Positions 5,266-5,438 of a DNA stretch of 5,438 bases are shown in pieces. The stretch comes from Candidatus Dormiibacterota bacterium (GTDB taxonomy: Bacteria > Chloroflexota > Dormibacteria > Aeolococcales > Aeolococcaceae): positions 1 through 5,438 of the forward strand of contig CATPAP010000146.1 in NCBI GenBank assembly GCA_955651875.1, in the 5' to 3' direction. How positions within the stretch are numbered: position 1 is the stretch's first letter; each line of letters opens with the position of its first letter. The translations under genes were made by a program, and so were the position numbers. The notes under the pieces were generated by a model. That model saw nothing but the letters and a program-made list of their open reading frames with translations. It did no database searches and was not told where the DNA came from.

Positions 5266-5438
5266 GCGAATCCAACGGGGCTGTGGCCAAGGCGTCTCCT
5301 GAGCTGGTCCTGGCGGCGCTCAGCGAGGTGTACGACCCGGAGATCGGCATCGACATCGTCTCGCTCGGGCTCGTCTACGGCTCGCACATCGACGACGACG
5401 GCCTGCTCATCATCGACATGACGCTGACCACGCCGTAC
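5262..5438 (+). CDS. sufT: DUF59 / MIP18-family Fe-S maturation protein, SufT-like (5' part; runs off window)
   Basis: Fifty-nine N-terminal residues are present, of a protein usually about 100-120 aa when it occurs as a single domain. After a short polar N-terminus, LAALSEVYDPEIGIDIVSLGLVY is the hallmark of DUF59, including the conserved D-P-E-I segment. DDDGLLIIDMTLTTPY follows. The cysteine normally found just after this MTLT-P stretch would lie beyond the window edge. Family members act in maturation or delivery of Fe-S clusters, and the gene is a regular last member of actinobacterial suf operons. PaaD, from phenylacetate degradation, is a related alternative that the context argues against. 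The ATGA overlap with sufU and the GGAGG site 7 nt upstream support the start. Confidence 0.88.
   Translation, partial: MSESNGAVAKASPELVLAALSEVYDPEIGIDIVSLGLVYGSHIDDDGLLIIDMTLTTPY

Noticed and set aside
1..5438. CRISPR arrays, insertion sequences, tRNA or rRNA genes, prophage or toxin-antitoxin genes
   Set aside because: I looked for regularly spaced repeats, transposase motifs, terminal inverted repeats and tRNA-like folds on both strands and saw none. The intergenic space is only about 130 and 55 bases.

Overview
This window is one stretch of a SUF iron-sulfur cluster biogenesis locus from a high-GC bacterium. By eye, GC is roughly two thirds, with a strong G/C preference at third codon positions. 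The gene set and order (sufB, sufD, a Rieske ferredoxin, a SufS cysteine desulfurase, a SufU-type rather than IscU-type partner, and a DUF59/SufT protein) fit an actinobacterial-type SUF operon. Actinomycetota or a neighbouring high-GC terrestrial lineage (for example Dormibacterota or some Chloroflexota) is likely. The sequence alone does not settle the phylum.

Layout: positions 2-499 hold the 3' end of sufB. It is followed by sufD (496-1842), a small Rieske [2Fe-2S] ferredoxin (1839-2174) and sufS (start 2171 or 2180, end 3418), all on the + strand. The sufB/sufD and sufD/ferredoxin junctions are 4-nt stop/start overlaps (GTGA, ATGA), and sufS either overlaps by 4 nt or starts 5 nt after the stop. 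This block is therefore almost certainly one translationally coupled mRNA. It ends in a large GC-rich hairpin (3415-3468) that begins over the sufS stop codon. About 80 bases with a small AT-rich patch follow. Next comes a 12-TM major facilitator transporter on the - strand (3549-4763), a 55-base divergent promoter region, and then sufU (4819-5265) and the start of a DUF59/SufT gene (5262 to the window edge) on the + strand, again with an ATGA overlap.

How the genes work together: SufS removes sulfur from cysteine and SufU accepts the persulfide. The SufB-SufD scaffold, with a SufC ATPase that is not in this window, assembles the cluster, and SufT/DUF59 acts in late maturation or delivery. 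The Rieske ferredoxin is a plausible electron carrier for the process or simply a co-expressed client. The transporter has no obvious link to iron-sulfur chemistry. It splits the desulfurase from its dedicated sulfur acceptor, so sufU-sufT need their own promoter, and a good leaderless candidate is visible at 4806-4819.

No previously undescribed multi-gene system is visible. The points worth a second look are the transporter interrupting the operon, the paired leaderless-type promoters around two adjacent palindromes, the absence of sufC between sufD and sufS, and some extra cysteines in SufS and SufU.
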